A DNA stretch of 64,000 nucleotides from Bacillus sp. DTU_2020_1000418_1_SI_GHA_SEK_038 (GTDB taxonomy: Bacteria; Bacillota; Bacilli; Bacillales; Cytobacillaceae), in the NCBI RefSeq assembly GCF_032341175.1, contig NZ_CP135435.1:1736001-1800000 (forward strand). Reading direction: 5' to 3'. The notes beneath the pieces are model-generated. The model saw only the letters and a list, made by a program, of their open reading frames with translations. It was not told the origin of the DNA and ran no database searches. Positions 55,934 through 64,000 of this stretch are shown here, piece by piece. The position numbers and the translations under genes were made by a program. The stretch's first letter is position 1; each line of letters opens with the position of its first letter.

Positions 55934-57163
55934 TTATACAGTTTGTGCCTCTTTTAATTCCATGGCCGGTCCGAAGAATTCATAGCGAATATTTTCCTTT
56001 TTGATGCCAGCTTCCATCAATGCTTCATACAAAACTTGCATAAAGCCAATCGGACCGCACATATAGACTGTAGCATCTTTGTTTGTGATCACTTTATTTA
56101 ACCAATCAGAGGTAATATAGCCTTCTTTACTATAGATACCATTTTCTTTATCAAGAGCAGTTGGTTTTTCATAGCAGTAATAGCTTTTTACTAATTCATT
56201 CTTCTCAGTTATTTGCTTAACTTCATTTACAAATGCATGGACGTTCCCGTTAATTGCTGCATGGATAAAGGTAGTTTCTTGGTTTTTATCAGCTAGTTCA
56301 TGGAGCATGCAAAGCATCGGTGTAATGCCTACCCCACCGCTAAGTAGAACGGTTGGCCGATTAGATTGTTCTTCTAATACAAAATCACCAGCAGGTGCAC
56401 TAATTTCGATTATATCGCCAACTTTCGCATTGTTATGCAAGTATGTAGAAACGATGCCAGCTGGTTTATTACCAATTGAATCCTCTCTCTTTACAGAAAT
56501 GCGATAAAATGTTTTATCTTTTGATTGAGATAAACTATATTGACGAATATGTGTGTATTGTTCATTAGGAATATTCGTTAATTTAATACTAATGTATTGT
56601 CCCGGAATAAACTCTGCGATAGGCTCCCCATCGACTGGTGTAAAGTAAAAAGAGGTAATAACTTCACTTTCCTTTACGATTCTTTCAATTTTAAAGTCTC
56701 TGAAATACTCCCAGCCCCCTTGCTGATTGCCCGCTTTTTCATACATATCCTTTTCTACATTAATAAATGCATCGGCAATAACGCCATAGGCCTTTTCCCA
56801 AGCACCAATAATCTCATCAGTTGCAGCCTCTCCTAATACTGCTTTTATAGCTAATAGCAAGTGCTTTCCTACTATTGGATAATGCTCAGGCAATATACCT
56901 AAAGATCTATGCTTATGCGCTATTTGTACTACAGCCGGTACAATCACTTCCAGTTGATCAATATATTTCGCGGCGGCATATACAGTATTTGCAAGCGCTT
57001 TTTGCTGTCTGCCTTGTTTTTGATTTGCGTGATTAAAGATGTTTAGTAATTCTGGGTGATTACCAAACATTAATTCATAGAATTTTTTTGTAATTTCTTC
57101 TCCATGCTGTTCGAGAACTGGAACTGTACTTTTAATAATGTCAATTGTTTTTTGATCTAACAT
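55934..57163 (-). CDS. hmp: Flavohemoglobin, nitric oxide dioxygenase
   Basis: 409 residues converting nitric oxide to nitrate with oxygen and NAD(P)H. The globin domain (about 1-138) has Tyr29 (B10), Gln53 (E7) and proximal His85 in AHKHRS. The FAD domain (about 150-260) has IRQYSLS, and the NAD domain (about 265-400) GGVGITPMLCML and YMCGPIGFM. The frame opens at 57238, but AAAGGGGA and the family start MLDQKTIDIIK give the ATG at 57163. It replaces bpr in the ftsZ-spoIIGA interval and lies on the opposite strand. Confidence 0.95.
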   Translation of the reverse strand: MLDQKTIDIIKSTVPVLEQHGEEITKKFYELMFGNHPELLNIFNHANQKQGRQQKALANTVYAAAKYIDQLEVIVPAVVQIAHKHRSLGILPEHYPIVGKHLLLAIKAVLGEAATDEIIGAWEKAYGVIADAFINVEKDMYEKAGNQQGGWEYFRDFKIERIVKESEVITSFYFTPVDGEPIAEFIPGQYISIKLTNIPNEQYTHIRQYSLSQSKDKTFYRISVKREDSIGNKPAGIVSTYLHNNAKVGDIIEISAPAGDFVLEEQSNRPTVLLSGGVGITPMLCMLHELADKNQETTFIHAAINGNVHAFVNEVKQITEKNELVKSYYCYEKPTALDKENGIYSKEGYITSDWLNKVITNKDATVYMCGPIGFMQVLYEALMEAGIKKENIRYEFFGPAMELKEAQTV

Positions 57164-57196
57164 GCTGAAAATCCCCTTTACTCTATTTTCAACGTA

Positions 57197-57242
57197 ATTA
57201 TAGTGAAATAAAAAATCCGGAAGTGTGATTTGAATCACACTT
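57197..57242 (-). promoter_or_regulatory. hmp promoter with Crp/Fnr-type operator
   Basis: A 22-bp perfect palindrome (57221-57242) contains TGTGA-TTTGAA-TCACA (57224-57239), identical to the Fnr/Crp consensus. On the minus strand a TATAAT -10 lies at 57202-57197 with no good -35. The palindrome centre is about 40-41 bases from the expected start site, the class II activator position. NsrR is an alternative binder, since its sites are also AT-rich palindromes before hmp genes. Confidence 0.65.
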
Positions 57243-57334
57243 TTTTAAGCCAAAAGTGAATAATCTGTGAAAAGCTAAATATTGACAAAATCCGAAAAGA
57301 AAAGTGGAAATTTCTATCGTTTTGATTACAGAAA

Positions 57335-57368
57335 GTGACACACTTTCTCTTATAGGGTACGTTATACT
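57335..57368 (+). promoter_or_regulatory. spoIIG-type promoter with 22-bp spacer
   Basis: GTGACA (57335-57340), 22 bases, TATACT (57363-57368). The unusual 22-bp spacing is the known feature of the B. subtilis spoIIG promoter, where Spo0A-P compensates. An element TTTGTCAA (minus strand, 57289-57282) about 88 bp upstream of the start fits a Spo0A box and the position of site 1 in B. subtilis. An inverted repeat AGAAAGTG-ACA-CACTTTCT overlaps the -35. Confidence 0.7.
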
Positions 57369-57430
57369 TTTTTTAAAAGATTAATAGGCGTCATATTTTT
57401 GTTCCTACCAATCTGTAAGGAGGAAGAAGA

Positions 57431-58375
57431 TTGGAGGTTTATTTAGATATTATTTGGGCATTAAATTTTTTATTTGATAGCCTGCTGCTGTACTTAACTG
57501 CTGTCATCTTAAAAAGAGATATAAAGTTTTGGAGGCTTTTTACAGGGGGATTAATAGGGTCTGCCATCATATTGTTATCCCTTACTCCATTGAGTACGTT
57601 CTCATCACATCCCTTTGCTAAATTGTTATTCTCTATTTTCATGGTTTTAACGGTTTTTGGCTTTAAAAGATTTCGCTACTTTATTAACGGACTGATGACA
57701 TTTTATTTAACAACCTTTTTAATTGGCGGAACACTGATTGGGGTACATTATTTTATTCAATTTGATTTTAAGCTTTCTTCCTCTGTAATGGTTGCAAGTG
57801 TAAAAGGGTTTGGGGATCCAATCAGCTGGGTATTTGTATTAATTGGGTTTCCATTAGCCTGGCATTTTTCTAAGCGTAATATGGATCGAATTGAGATGAC
57901 AAAAATCCAATACGATAGTTTGATTAAAGTCATTGTTTCAATAAATGGAGAATTATTCAGGTTCATAGGTCTTATCGATAGTGGGAATCAGCTTTATGAT
58001 CCAATTACAAAAACGCCCGTCATGTTTATTTCATTAAAAAATCGGATTGAGGATTTTCCAAACGATATTGTAAAAATGGCCCAAAAACCGGAAAGTATCA
58101 TTCTCGGTGATGAAATGGTCTCTCCTGATTGGGAGTATAGAATGAGAATTGTTCCTTACAAAGTAGTTGGACAAGAACACCAGCTAATTATTGCGATTAA
58201 GCCTGACTATATAGTTTTAGAAAAAGAAAATGATTTAATAAAGGTTGAAAAAGGCTTGGTATCATTTTCAATGCAGCAGCTATCTGCAGATGATGCATTT
58301 CAATGCATTGTCCATCCTAAGATGCTAACCACTACAAAAAAGGTTACTACAGAGGGATATGCTAAGCATGCATAG
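57431..58375 (+). CDS. spoIIGA: SpoIIGA, pro-sigma-E processing protease
   Basis: 314 residues. Five N-terminal membrane helices (about 5-145) precede an aspartyl-protease-like cytosolic domain with the active-site motif [11 protein letters not shown], giving catalytic Asp183 as in B. subtilis. It cleaves pro-sigma-E after asymmetric septation on a signal from SpoIIR. The start is TTG at 57431, preceded by AAGGAGGA. It lies 32 bp before sigE in the spoIIG operon. Confidence 0.95.
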   Translation: MEVYLDIIWALNFLFDSLLLYLTAVILKRDIKFWRLFTGGLIGSAIILLSLTPLSTFSSHPFAKLLFSIFMVLTVFGFKRFRYFINGLMTFYLTTFLIGGTLIGVHYFIQFDFKLSSSVMVASVKGFGDPISWVFVLIGFPLAWHFSKRNMDRIEMTKIQYDSLIKVIVSINGELFRFIGLIDSGNQLYDPITKTPVMFISLKNRIEDFPNDIVKMAQKPESIILGDEMVSPDWEYRMRIVPYKVVGQEHQLIIAIKPDYIVLEKENDLIKVEKGLVSFSMQQLSADDAFQCIVHPKMLTTTKKVTTEGYAKHA

Positions 58376-58407
58376 TAACACATTTCTATTCAGGAGGAGG
58401 ATATTTC

Positions 58408-59127
58408 ATGAAACGGTTAAAACTTCGCTTATCATACTATTGGTATAAATTATTAATGAAGCTTGGACTTAGAACAGATGAAGTATATTATATTGGTGGA
58501 AGCGAAGCACTGCCCCCTCCTCTTAGCAAGGAAGAAGAGGAACTGTTATTAGAAAAACTTCCGAACGGTGATAAAGCTGCTAGATCCATTTTAATTGAAA
58601 GAAATTTAAGACTGGTAGTTTATATTGCCAGGAAGTTTGAAAATACAGGAATCAATATTGAAGACTTAATTAGCATTGGCACCATTGGCCTTATAAAAGC
58701 AGTAAATACCTTTAATCCCGAAAAGAAAATAAAGCTTGCTACATATGCATCAAGGTGTATTGAAAATGAGATTTTAATGTATTTAAGAAGAAATAATAAA
58801 ATTCGCTCTGAGGTTTCCTTTGATGAGCCATTGAATATTGATTGGGATGGAAATGAACTGCTTTTATCAGATGTATTGGGTACGGAGGAAGATATTATTA
58901 CGAAGGATCTCGAAGCAAATGTAGATAAGAAACTCTTATCAAAGGCTTTACATCAGTTATCTGATAGAGAAAAGCAAATTATGGAGCTGCGTTTCGGTCT
59001 CGGAACAGGGGAAGAGAAAACCCAAAAGGATGTAGCTGATATGCTGGGCATCTCACAATCGTATATTTCAAGATTAGAAAAGCGTATTATTAAGCGGCTT
59101 AAAAAAGAATTTAATAAAATGGTATAG
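58408..59127 (+). CDS. sigE: Pro-sigma-E, early mother-cell sigma factor
   Basis: 239 residues. The first 27 form the pro-sequence ([38 protein letters not shown]); by analogy cleavage is between Tyr27 and Tyr28. Regions 2 ([33 protein letters not shown]) and 4 ([43 protein letters not shown]) are intact. AGGAGGAGG precedes the ATG. It directs mother-cell genes such as spoVD, spoVE and ylbJ. Confidence 0.97.
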   Translation: MKRLKLRLSYYWYKLLMKLGLRTDEVYYIGGSEALPPPLSKEEEELLLEKLPNGDKAARSILIERNLRLVVYIARKFENTGINIEDLISIGTIGLIKAVNTFNPEKKIKLATYASRCIENEILMYLRRNNKIRSEVSFDEPLNIDWDGNELLLSDVLGTEEDIITKDLEANVDKKLLSKALHQLSDREKQIMELRFGLGTGEEKTQKDVADMLGISQSYISRLEKRIIKRLKKEFNKMV

Positions 59128-59236
59128 GGTGCAAATTTGTTATTTCGAAAAAATATTTTCAAAAAAAATTCAGGATTAAAGCTTGAATCCATCGTGTTTT
59201 TTCCAATTTATGTGTTCTAGAGCAACTTATAGCCGT

Positions 59237-59265
59237 GCATATTTTTCCTCCTCAAGGAAATACTG
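59237..59265 (+). promoter_or_regulatory. Sigma-F type promoter of sigG
   Basis: GCATA (59237-59241), 14 bases, GGAAATACTG (59256-59265). All specified positions of GYATA / GGNNANANTR match, as expected because sigG is sigma-F-dependent in B. subtilis. Located about 36 bp before the TTG start. Confidence 0.78.
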
Positions 59266-59300
59266 TTTTTGTACAGCAGCTCCTGTGAGGAGGGAAAGAA

Positions 59301-60080
59301 TTGACTCGAAATAAAGTAGAAATTTGCGGTGTTGATACATCAAAGCTTCCAGTTTTGAAAAACGAAGAAATGAGAGAGCTCTTCAAGCAAATGCATAAGG
59401 GGGATATAACCGCACGGGAAAAACTCGTCAACGGTAATTTACGCCTAGTTCTCAGCGTTATCCAGCGTTTTAATAACAGGGGTGAATTTGTTGATGATCT
59501 ATTCCAGGTCGGCTGTATCGGTCTAATGAAGTCTATTGATAATTTTGATTTAAGTCAAAACGTTAAGTTTTCCACCTATGCTGTTCCCATGATAATAGGC
59601 GAAATTAGAAGATATTTGCGTGATAATAATCCGATACGCGTCTCTCGTTCACTAAGGGATATTGCTTATAAGGCACTGCAAGTAAGAGAACGATTAATGA
59701 GTAAAACATCGAGAGAGCCGACAGCAGTTGAAATTGCGAAGGAGCTTGATGTGCCGCATGAAGAAATTGTATTTGCTTTAGATGCAATTCAAGACCCTGT
59801 GTCCTTATTTGAACCCATTTATAATGATGGGGGAGATCCAATTTATGTAGTGGATCAAATAAGCGATGAAAAAAGTAAGGATATTCAATGGATTGAGGAA
59901 ATAGCCTTAAAAGAAGGAATGAGAAGGTTAAACGATCGGGAAAAGCTAATTCTGCGTAAACGCTTTTTTCAAGGGAAAACTCAAATGGAAGTTGCTGAAG
60001 AAATCGGCATCTCTCAGGCACAAGTATCAAGACTTGAGAAAGCTGCCATCAAACAAATGAATAAAAATATTCAAAGCTAA
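59301..60080 (+). CDS. sigG: Late forespore sigma factor sigma-G
   Basis: 259 residues of the sigma-70 family, very close to B. subtilis SigG. The N-terminus KVEICGVDTSKLPVL, region 2 (NLRLVLSVIQRFNNRGEFVDDLFQVGCIGLMKSIDNFD), region 3 and region 4 (LNDREKLILRKRFFQGKTQMEVAEEIGISQAQVSRLEKAA) are complete. The start is a TTG with GAGGAGGGA upstream. It follows sigE, with its own sigma-F promoter. Confidence 0.97.
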   Translation: MTRNKVEICGVDTSKLPVLKNEEMRELFKQMHKGDITAREKLVNGNLRLVLSVIQRFNNRGEFVDDLFQVGCIGLMKSIDNFDLSQNVKFSTYAVPMIIGEIRRYLRDNNPIRVSRSLRDIAYKALQVRERLMSKTSREPTAVEIAKELDVPHEEIVFALDAIQDPVSLFEPIYNDGGDPIYVVDQISDEKSKDIQWIEEIALKEGMRRLNDREKLILRKRFFQGKTQMEVAEEIGISQAQVSRLEKAAIKQMNKNIQS

Positions 60081-60108
60081 GCTGCCTTTTTGGCAGCTTA
60101 TTCTTTTT
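60079..60108 (+). terminator. Terminator after sigG
   Basis: AAGCTGCC / GGCAGCTT stem with a T-rich loop, followed by ATTCTTTTTTC. Confidence 0.85.
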
Positions 60109-60186
60109 TCTATCATACATACGATAATTTATTATGGATAGTCATATATATTCTATATCGATGCGAAATGATGGGAGTGGGAGGAA

Positions 60187-60456
60187 ATGATAAGAATATC
60201 AGATTTCCAAATGAAGGATGTCATAAATGTAGCAAATGGCAAGAAGCTTGGTAATGTGGGGGATATAGATATTAATGTGCAAACTGGGAAAATAAACGCT
60301 GTTATCATTGGAGGAACAGGAAAGGTATTAGGCTTTTTTGGTCGGGACGAGGATCTGATTATTCCTTGGAGAAATATCTTAAAGATTGGGGAAGATGTCA
60401 TCCTTGTTCGTTATGTGAGTGGTAATATGGAGAAAGATGTCGATGAAGATGAGTAA
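60187..60456 (+). CDS. ylmC: YlmC/YmxH family PRC-barrel protein
   Basis: 89 residues forming one PRC-barrel domain (RISDFQMKDVINVANGKKLGNVGDIDI... IPWRNILKIGEDVILVRY), with an acidic tail. Family members are sporulation-associated in Bacillus but lack a defined role. GGGAGGAA precedes the ATG. It follows sigG as in B. subtilis. Confidence 0.9.
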   Translation: MIRISDFQMKDVINVANGKKLGNVGDIDINVQTGKINAVIIGGTGKVLGFFGRDEDLIIPWRNILKIGEDVILVRYVSGNMEKDVDEDE

Positions 60457-60517
60457 ATAATGCCTTTTTAGCTGTGAAGTGAGGCTAGACTATGGTAAAC
60501 TATAGAAAAAATGAAAT

Positions 60518-60688
60518 GCGTAAGCGCCTTGCCCACCCCCGACAAGCACAAGACGAGCCTTCAGGAAAGGTGTTTTTTCCTTTCATGAAGGATTGGCTTG
60601 TGACCTCGAGGTCGACAAAAACGCGACGTCCTGTCGCATTGTCGACACTTGTACGTCCTGTACATCGGGGGTTGGCGCTTAAGCTAGA
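60518..60688 (+). repeat. Modular intergenic repeat, copy C (short form)
   Basis: The shortest copy, lacking the module present in A and B. Ends are near-perfect inverted repeats: GCGTAAGCGCC (60518-60528) and GGCGCTTAAGC (60674-60684). Inside are CCCCCGACAAGCACAAG, the imperfect hairpin CCTTCAGGAAAGG / CCTTTCATGAAGG (60558-60592), GTGACCTCGAGGTCGAC and GTCGCATTGTCGACACT. It separates ylmC from ylmD. Confidence 0.82.
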
Positions 60689-60707
60689 CATATAATGGGG
60701 TATTTGA

Positions 60708-61529
60708 ATGGAACCATTTATTTTTAAAAAAAGCGAGTATTTTGTCATTAATGAATGGGAAGAAAAGTTTCCTCGTTTACTTGCAGGATTTACGAGTAAA
60801 AAAGGCGGCGTTAGTAAAGGTGCTTACTCTTCTATGAATCTCGGGCTTCATGTAAATGATTCATTACAATCTGTTAGACAAAATCGGGAACATATGGGTG
60901 AAATCCTAGGGTTCCCGCTTCATACTTGGGTTAGTGCAGAACAAACCCATGACATACACATAGAAAAGGTTGTAAAGGAAGACAGAGGGAGAGGCTCATT
61001 ACAATATGAGGATTCTTTCAATGCAACAGATGGCTTTTTTACAACGGATACAGGATTGCTACTAACCTTATGCTACGCTGACTGTGTTCCTCTATATTTC
61101 TTCCATGAAAAGTCCAAGGCAATTGGTGTTGCTCACGCAGGATGGAAGGGGACAGTCAATGGAATTGCTAGAGAAATGGTTGCAATGTATAAACAAGAAG
61201 GGATGGATATAGAAGGTCTTCATGCCGTTATTGGTCCATCCATTTGTGGTAATTGTTATATTGTAGACAATCGTGTTATATCATTAATAAACAAGAACTT
61301 AGCTGATTATCATCCTAAACCTTATACTCAAATAGAGGATAATCAATATTTTCTTGATTTAAAGCAATTAAATAAAGACATCCTAATTAAATCAGGCGTC
61401 TTGGAAAAAAATATAAGTGTAACAAATTTATGTACCAGCTGTGAAAACAATGATTTCTTCTCGCACCGAAGAGATAAAGGGAAAACAGGAAGAATGATGA
61501 GTTTTATTGGCTGGAAGGAGGATTTCTAG
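60708..61529 (+). CDS. pgeF: YlmD, multicopper-oxidase-like purine nucleoside/peptidoglycan editing factor family
   Basis: 273 residues of the laccase-domain (YfiH/PgeF) family. Metal-ligand motifs CYADCVPLYFFH and VAHAGWKGTVNG are visible, with C-terminal CTSCENNDFFSHRRDKGKTGRM. Members have been assigned as peptidoglycan editing factor (removing wrong L-Ala) or purine nucleoside phosphorylase/adenosine deaminase. The activity here is not decided. GGGGTATTTGA lies before the ATG. Corresponds to B. subtilis ylmD. Confidence 0.88.
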   Translation: MEPFIFKKSEYFVINEWEEKFPRLLAGFTSKKGGVSKGAYSSMNLGLHVNDSLQSVRQNREHMGEILGFPLHTWVSAEQTHDIHIEKVVKEDRGRGSLQYEDSFNATDGFFTTDTGLLLTLCYADCVPLYFFHEKSKAIGVAHAGWKGTVNGIAREMVAMYKQEGMDIEGLHAVIGPSICGNCYIVDNRVISLINKNLADYHPKPYTQIEDNQYFLDLKQLNKDILIKSGVLEKNISVTNLCTSCENNDFFSHRRDKGKTGRMMSFIGWKEDF

Positions 61530-61535
61530 TTTTAA

Positions 61536-62213
61536 ATGAAGGTCATTGAAAATCTAAAAGCAATTCAACATAAAATAAACGAAGCTTGTGAAAGAGCTAA
61601 TCGAAATAGTGAGGATATTAAGGTTATTGCTGTAACTAAATACGTATCAACTGAACGTGCCTTAGAAGCACTTGATGCGGGTATTATCCATTTAGGAGAA
61701 AATCGAGATGACGGGCTCCTAGAAAAATGGGAAGTGATCAAGGACAAGCCGGTATGGCATTTTATTGGTACTTTACAATCTAGAAAAGTAAAGAATATTA
61801 TTGATAAAGTGGAATATATTCACTCCGTGGACAGGTTGTCGCTTGCTCAAGAAATAAATAAGCGTGCAAACAAGAAAATTAATTGTTTTATTCAAGTTAA
61901 TGTTTCAGGTGAAGAGTCAAAGCAGGGAATTCATCCTGAAGAGGTTAAGGAATTCATTGCAGAGCTAAGTCATTATCCTAATATTCTTGTATCCGGCTTA
62001 ATGACAATGGCTCCGCTAACTTCTGATGATGAAATATTGCGATCATGCTTCCAAAAGCTTAAAAGACTGCAAACTGACATACAAGAGTTGAAATTAGAAT
62101 ACGCACCTTGTCATGAGCTATCAATGGGTATGTCAAATGACTTCGAGATTGCCATTGAAGAAGGTGCAACAATGATTCGGATAGGAACTGCTCTAGTAGG
62201 AAACGAGGAATAG
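61536..62213 (+). CDS. ylmE: YggS-family PLP homeostasis protein YlmE
   Basis: 225 residues of the alanine-racemase-like fold that binds pyridoxal phosphate through Lys35 (IAVTKYVS). These proteins control free PLP and amino-acid balance and have no clear enzymatic activity. [26 protein letters not shown] and [27 protein letters not shown] are family motifs. GGAAGGAGG before the ATG lies in the end of ylmD. It is six bases after ylmD. Confidence 0.93.
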   Translation: MKVIENLKAIQHKINEACERANRNSEDIKVIAVTKYVSTERALEALDAGIIHLGENRDDGLLEKWEVIKDKPVWHFIGTLQSRKVKNIIDKVEYIHSVDRLSLAQEINKRANKKINCFIQVNVSGEESKQGIHPEEVKEFIAELSHYPNILVSGLMTMAPLTSDDEILRSCFQKLKRLQTDIQELKLEYAPCHELSMGMSNDFEIAIEEGATMIRIGTALVGNEE

Positions 62214-62225
62214 GAGGTTAATAAA

Positions 62226-62672
62226 ATGAGCATAAAATCTAAATTTAAAACATTTTTCTTCCTAGATGATGAATACGATGATCGGGAAGAGGAATATATG
62301 GAAGAAGAGCCCGAACAACCAAAACAGCCTCAATCTCAAAAACAGCAGGTTCAGAAGAATAATGTAGTCAGTCTTCAAAGTGTTCAAAAGTCCTCCAAGG
62401 TGGTTTTAATTGAACCACGTGTGTATGCTGAAGCCCAAGACATTGCTGATCAATTGAAAAACAGAAGAGCAGTTGTCGTTAATTTACAAAGAATTGATCG
62501 GGACCAGGCAAAAAGAATTGTGGACTTCTTGAGTGGGACCGTCTATGCAATTGGCGGGGATATCCAGAAAATAGGGACTGATATTTTCTTATGTACACCT
62601 GATAATATCGAGGTCTCCGGTAATATTTCGCAAATCATGCAAGAAACTGAATACGAAAGTTCGAGGTGGTAA
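62226..62672 (+). CDS. sepF: Cell division protein SepF
   Basis: 148 residues. An N-terminal amphipathic membrane helix ([16 protein letters not shown]) is followed by an acidic/glutamine-rich linker and a C-terminal SepF domain (about 55-140, [33 protein letters not shown]...[18 protein letters not shown]). SepF forms rings, bundles FtsZ filaments and acts as an alternative membrane anchor. TAGGAGG precedes the ATG. It is B. subtilis ylmF. Confidence 0.95.
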   Translation: MSIKSKFKTFFFLDDEYDDREEEYMEEEPEQPKQPQSQKQQVQKNNVVSLQSVQKSSKVVLIEPRVYAEAQDIADQLKNRRAVVVNLQRIDRDQAKRIVDFLSGTVYAIGGDIQKIGTDIFLCTPDNIEVSGNISQIMQETEYESSRW

Positions 62673-62678
62673 AATTTA

Positions 62679-62942
62679 ATGGGAATTATACTTAGTGTGT
62701 TAACATCGATTATCTACTATTATTCATGGGCATTAATCATTTATATTTTATTGTCCTGGTTTCCTAATGCACGGGAGTCAGGAATTGGGCAGTTTTTAGG
62801 AAGAATTTGTGAACCGTATTTAGAGCCATTTAGAAAAATTATTCCCCCACTTGGAATGATTGATATATCTCCAATTGTGGCTATTTTAGTTCTGCGCTTT
62901 GCATCCAGCGGATTAGCTCAATTGTTCGTTTGGATTGCATAA
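62679..62942 (+). CDS. ylmG: YggT-family membrane protein YlmG
   Basis: 87 residues with two membrane helices matching YggT. Motifs [38 protein letters not shown] are typical. In other bacteria YggT is linked to cell division or membrane stress, not proved here. GAGGTGG precedes the ATG. It is six bases after sepF. Confidence 0.93.
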   Translation: MGIILSVLTSIIYYYSWALIIYILLSWFPNARESGIGQFLGRICEPYLEPFRKIIPPLGMIDISPIVAILVLRFASSGLAQLFVWIA

Positions 62943-62954
62943 TTTAAGAAGTAT

Positions 62955-62986
62955 TGGGGCTCTTTCAAAGGCCCTTTTTTGTTTTT
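62955..62986 (+). terminator. Probable terminator after ylmG
   Basis: GGGGCTCTTT with AAAGGCCC forms a weak stem followed by TTTTTT. The stem is imperfect. Confidence 0.55.
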
Positions 62987-63047
62987 GAATTTCGAGGGCT
63001 GTGAAAAGAATAATCAAGGAAGCTACTTAAAGGGGAATATTAAGTAA

Positions 63048-63821
63048 ATGTCTGTTTATCAGCACTTTCGACCTGAAGAAAAAGGTTTCATTGATCAGGT
63101 TCTAAACTGGAAGAATTCTGTAGAAATTACATATGCACCGAAATTAACTGAATTTCTGGATCCAAGAGAGCAGGAAATCATCAGACAATTGATTGGAATG
63201 AATAATGATGTAAAGATACATCTGTTTGGCGGATTTGAACTAGCTGAAAGGAAGCGTGCTTTGCTATATCCTGAATACTTACAGCCCGAGGAGGAAGATT
63301 TTCAAATATCTTTATTTGAAGTTGACTATCCCAAAAAGTTTGTTAATTTGGAACATCCTCAAGTGCTTGGCAGCCTTATGTCCCTTGGACTAAAAAGGGT
63401 GAAATATGGTGATATCCTCTTTGAAGGTGATAGTATCCAGTTTTTTGTTACGAGAGACATTGAACACTATATTTCTACTCAATTGAACACAATTGGCAAG
63501 GCCTCAGTCAGCTTAATATATCAGCCTTTAAACAGAGCACTGCAGTCGAAGGAAATATGGTCTGAACAATCTGTAACCTCAACATCTTTACGGTTAGATA
63601 CTGTTGCTTCTGCCATTCATAATATTTCAAGGCAGAAATCTCAAACTTTAATTCAACAAGGTCTTACTAAAGTAAATTGGACTTTAATTGAAAATCCAGC
63701 TTTTGAAGTGAGAGAAAGTGATATAATTTCTATAAGAGGGTATGGACGAGCAAAAATTATTGCTTTGGAAGGAAAGACCAAAAGGGATAAATGGAAAATA
63801 ACTGCGGGAAAACAAAAATAA
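63048..63821 (+). CDS. ylmH: YlmH, S4-domain RNA-binding protein
   Basis: 257 residues. An N-terminal YlmH-specific domain is followed by a C-terminal S4 RNA-binding domain (about 181-245, SRQKSQTLIQQGLTKVNWTLIENPAFEVRESDIISIRGYGR). Recent work on B. subtilis assigns YlmH to a ribosome-associated quality control role. AAGGGGAA before the ATG. Corresponds to ylmH, directly upstream of divIVA. Confidence 0.94.
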   Translation: MSVYQHFRPEEKGFIDQVLNWKNSVEITYAPKLTEFLDPREQEIIRQLIGMNNDVKIHLFGGFELAERKRALLYPEYLQPEEEDFQISLFEVDYPKKFVNLEHPQVLGSLMSLGLKRVKYGDILFEGDSIQFFVTRDIEHYISTQLNTIGKASVSLIYQPLNRALQSKEIWSEQSVTSTSLRLDTVASAIHNISRQKSQTLIQQGLTKVNWTLIENPAFEVRESDIISIRGYGRAKIIALEGKTKRDKWKITAGKQK

Positions 63822-63925
63822 TTATTAAAAATGCAGGATTTTGCTGCAAGTTGTCGAATTTATTTAGATAGGAATTTATTAAATATATACATAAATATAA
63901 CTACCGAATTTGGGAGGTGGCCAAG

Positions 63926-64000
63926 ATGCCATTAACACCGTTGGATATTCATAATAAAGAATTCAGCAAAGGATTCCGAGGTTATGATGAAGATGAAGTA
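63926..64000 (+). CDS. divIVA: DivIVA, N-terminal fragment (cut by window)
   Basis: The first 25 residues only: MPLTPLDIHNKEFSKGFRGY then DEDEV, the DivIVA N-terminal motif that binds curved membrane at poles and septa. GGGAGGTGG lies before the ATG. The position after ylmH agrees with B. subtilis. The gene continues past the window end. Confidence 0.93.
   Translation, partial: MPLTPLDIHNKEFSKGFRGYDEDEV

Overview
The window is a stretch of core chromosome from an endospore-forming, low-GC Gram-positive bacterium of the family Bacillaceae. It is not Bacillus subtilis itself, but gene order follows the B. subtilis ylaN-ftsW-pycA-cta-ylb-mra/dcw-spoIIG-ylm-divIVA region almost gene for gene. 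Sporulation genes (ylbJ, csfG, gerR-like, spoVD, spoVE, spoIIGA, sigE, sigG), bacillithiol synthesis (bshC), meso-DAP type murE and the caa3 oxidase operon all fit. The genus is not determined.

Layout. 1-470: a partial intergenic repeat and a terminator. 470-5222: ftsW and pyruvate carboxylase. 5228-13708: heme A synthesis (ctaA divergent from ctaB) and cytochrome caa3 oxidase (ctaCDEF), with assembly factors ctaG and a DUF420/CtaM-type protein. 13711-23488: the ylb cluster (ylbA, a LysM-CAP protein, ylbB, ylbC, ylbD, ylbE, ylbF, ylbG), interrupted by a terminator-adjacent group II intron, a thioesterase, a lipoprotein and an unrecognised 472-residue protein. 23505-33995: the csfG small RNA on the minus strand, then rsmD, coaD, ylbJ, ylbK, ylbL, tmcAL, ylbN-rpmF, an enoyl-CoA hydratase, gerR-like, ylbP, panE and a DUF3397 protein. 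34141-55538: bshC and the division/cell-wall cluster mraZ-rsmH-ftsL-pbpB-spoVD-murE-(orphan)-mraY-murD-spoVE-murG-murB-divIB-ylxW-ylxX-sbp-ftsA-ftsZ. 55641-57163: a second repeat copy and a flavohemoglobin gene (hmp). 57431-60456: spoIIGA-sigE-sigG-ylmC. 60518-64000: a third repeat copy, then ylmD-ylmE-sepF-ylmG-ylmH and the first codons of divIVA.

How they work together. The cta genes convert heme B to heme O and heme A, and build the terminal oxidase. The mra/dcw genes run the cytoplasmic and membrane steps of peptidoglycan synthesis and assemble the divisome around FtsZ; spoVD and spoVE are sporulation paralogues of pbpB and ftsW. SpoIIGA processes pro-sigma-E, and sigma-G follows in the forespore. 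The sequence carries matching regulatory sites: sigma-F type promoters before sigG and csfG, a 22-bp-spaced spoIIG-type promoter before spoIIGA, a sigma-H type promoter before ftsA, MraZ-type boxes before mraZ and a Crp/Fnr-type palindrome before hmp.

Most of the window is conserved housekeeping DNA and I see no phage, CRISPR, defence or biosynthetic island. The less ordinary items are the three-copy modular intergenic repeat, an orphan Mur-ligase N-domain protein between murE and mraY, an apparent CTG start codon on ylbC, the group II intron, and the hmp insertion with its operator.
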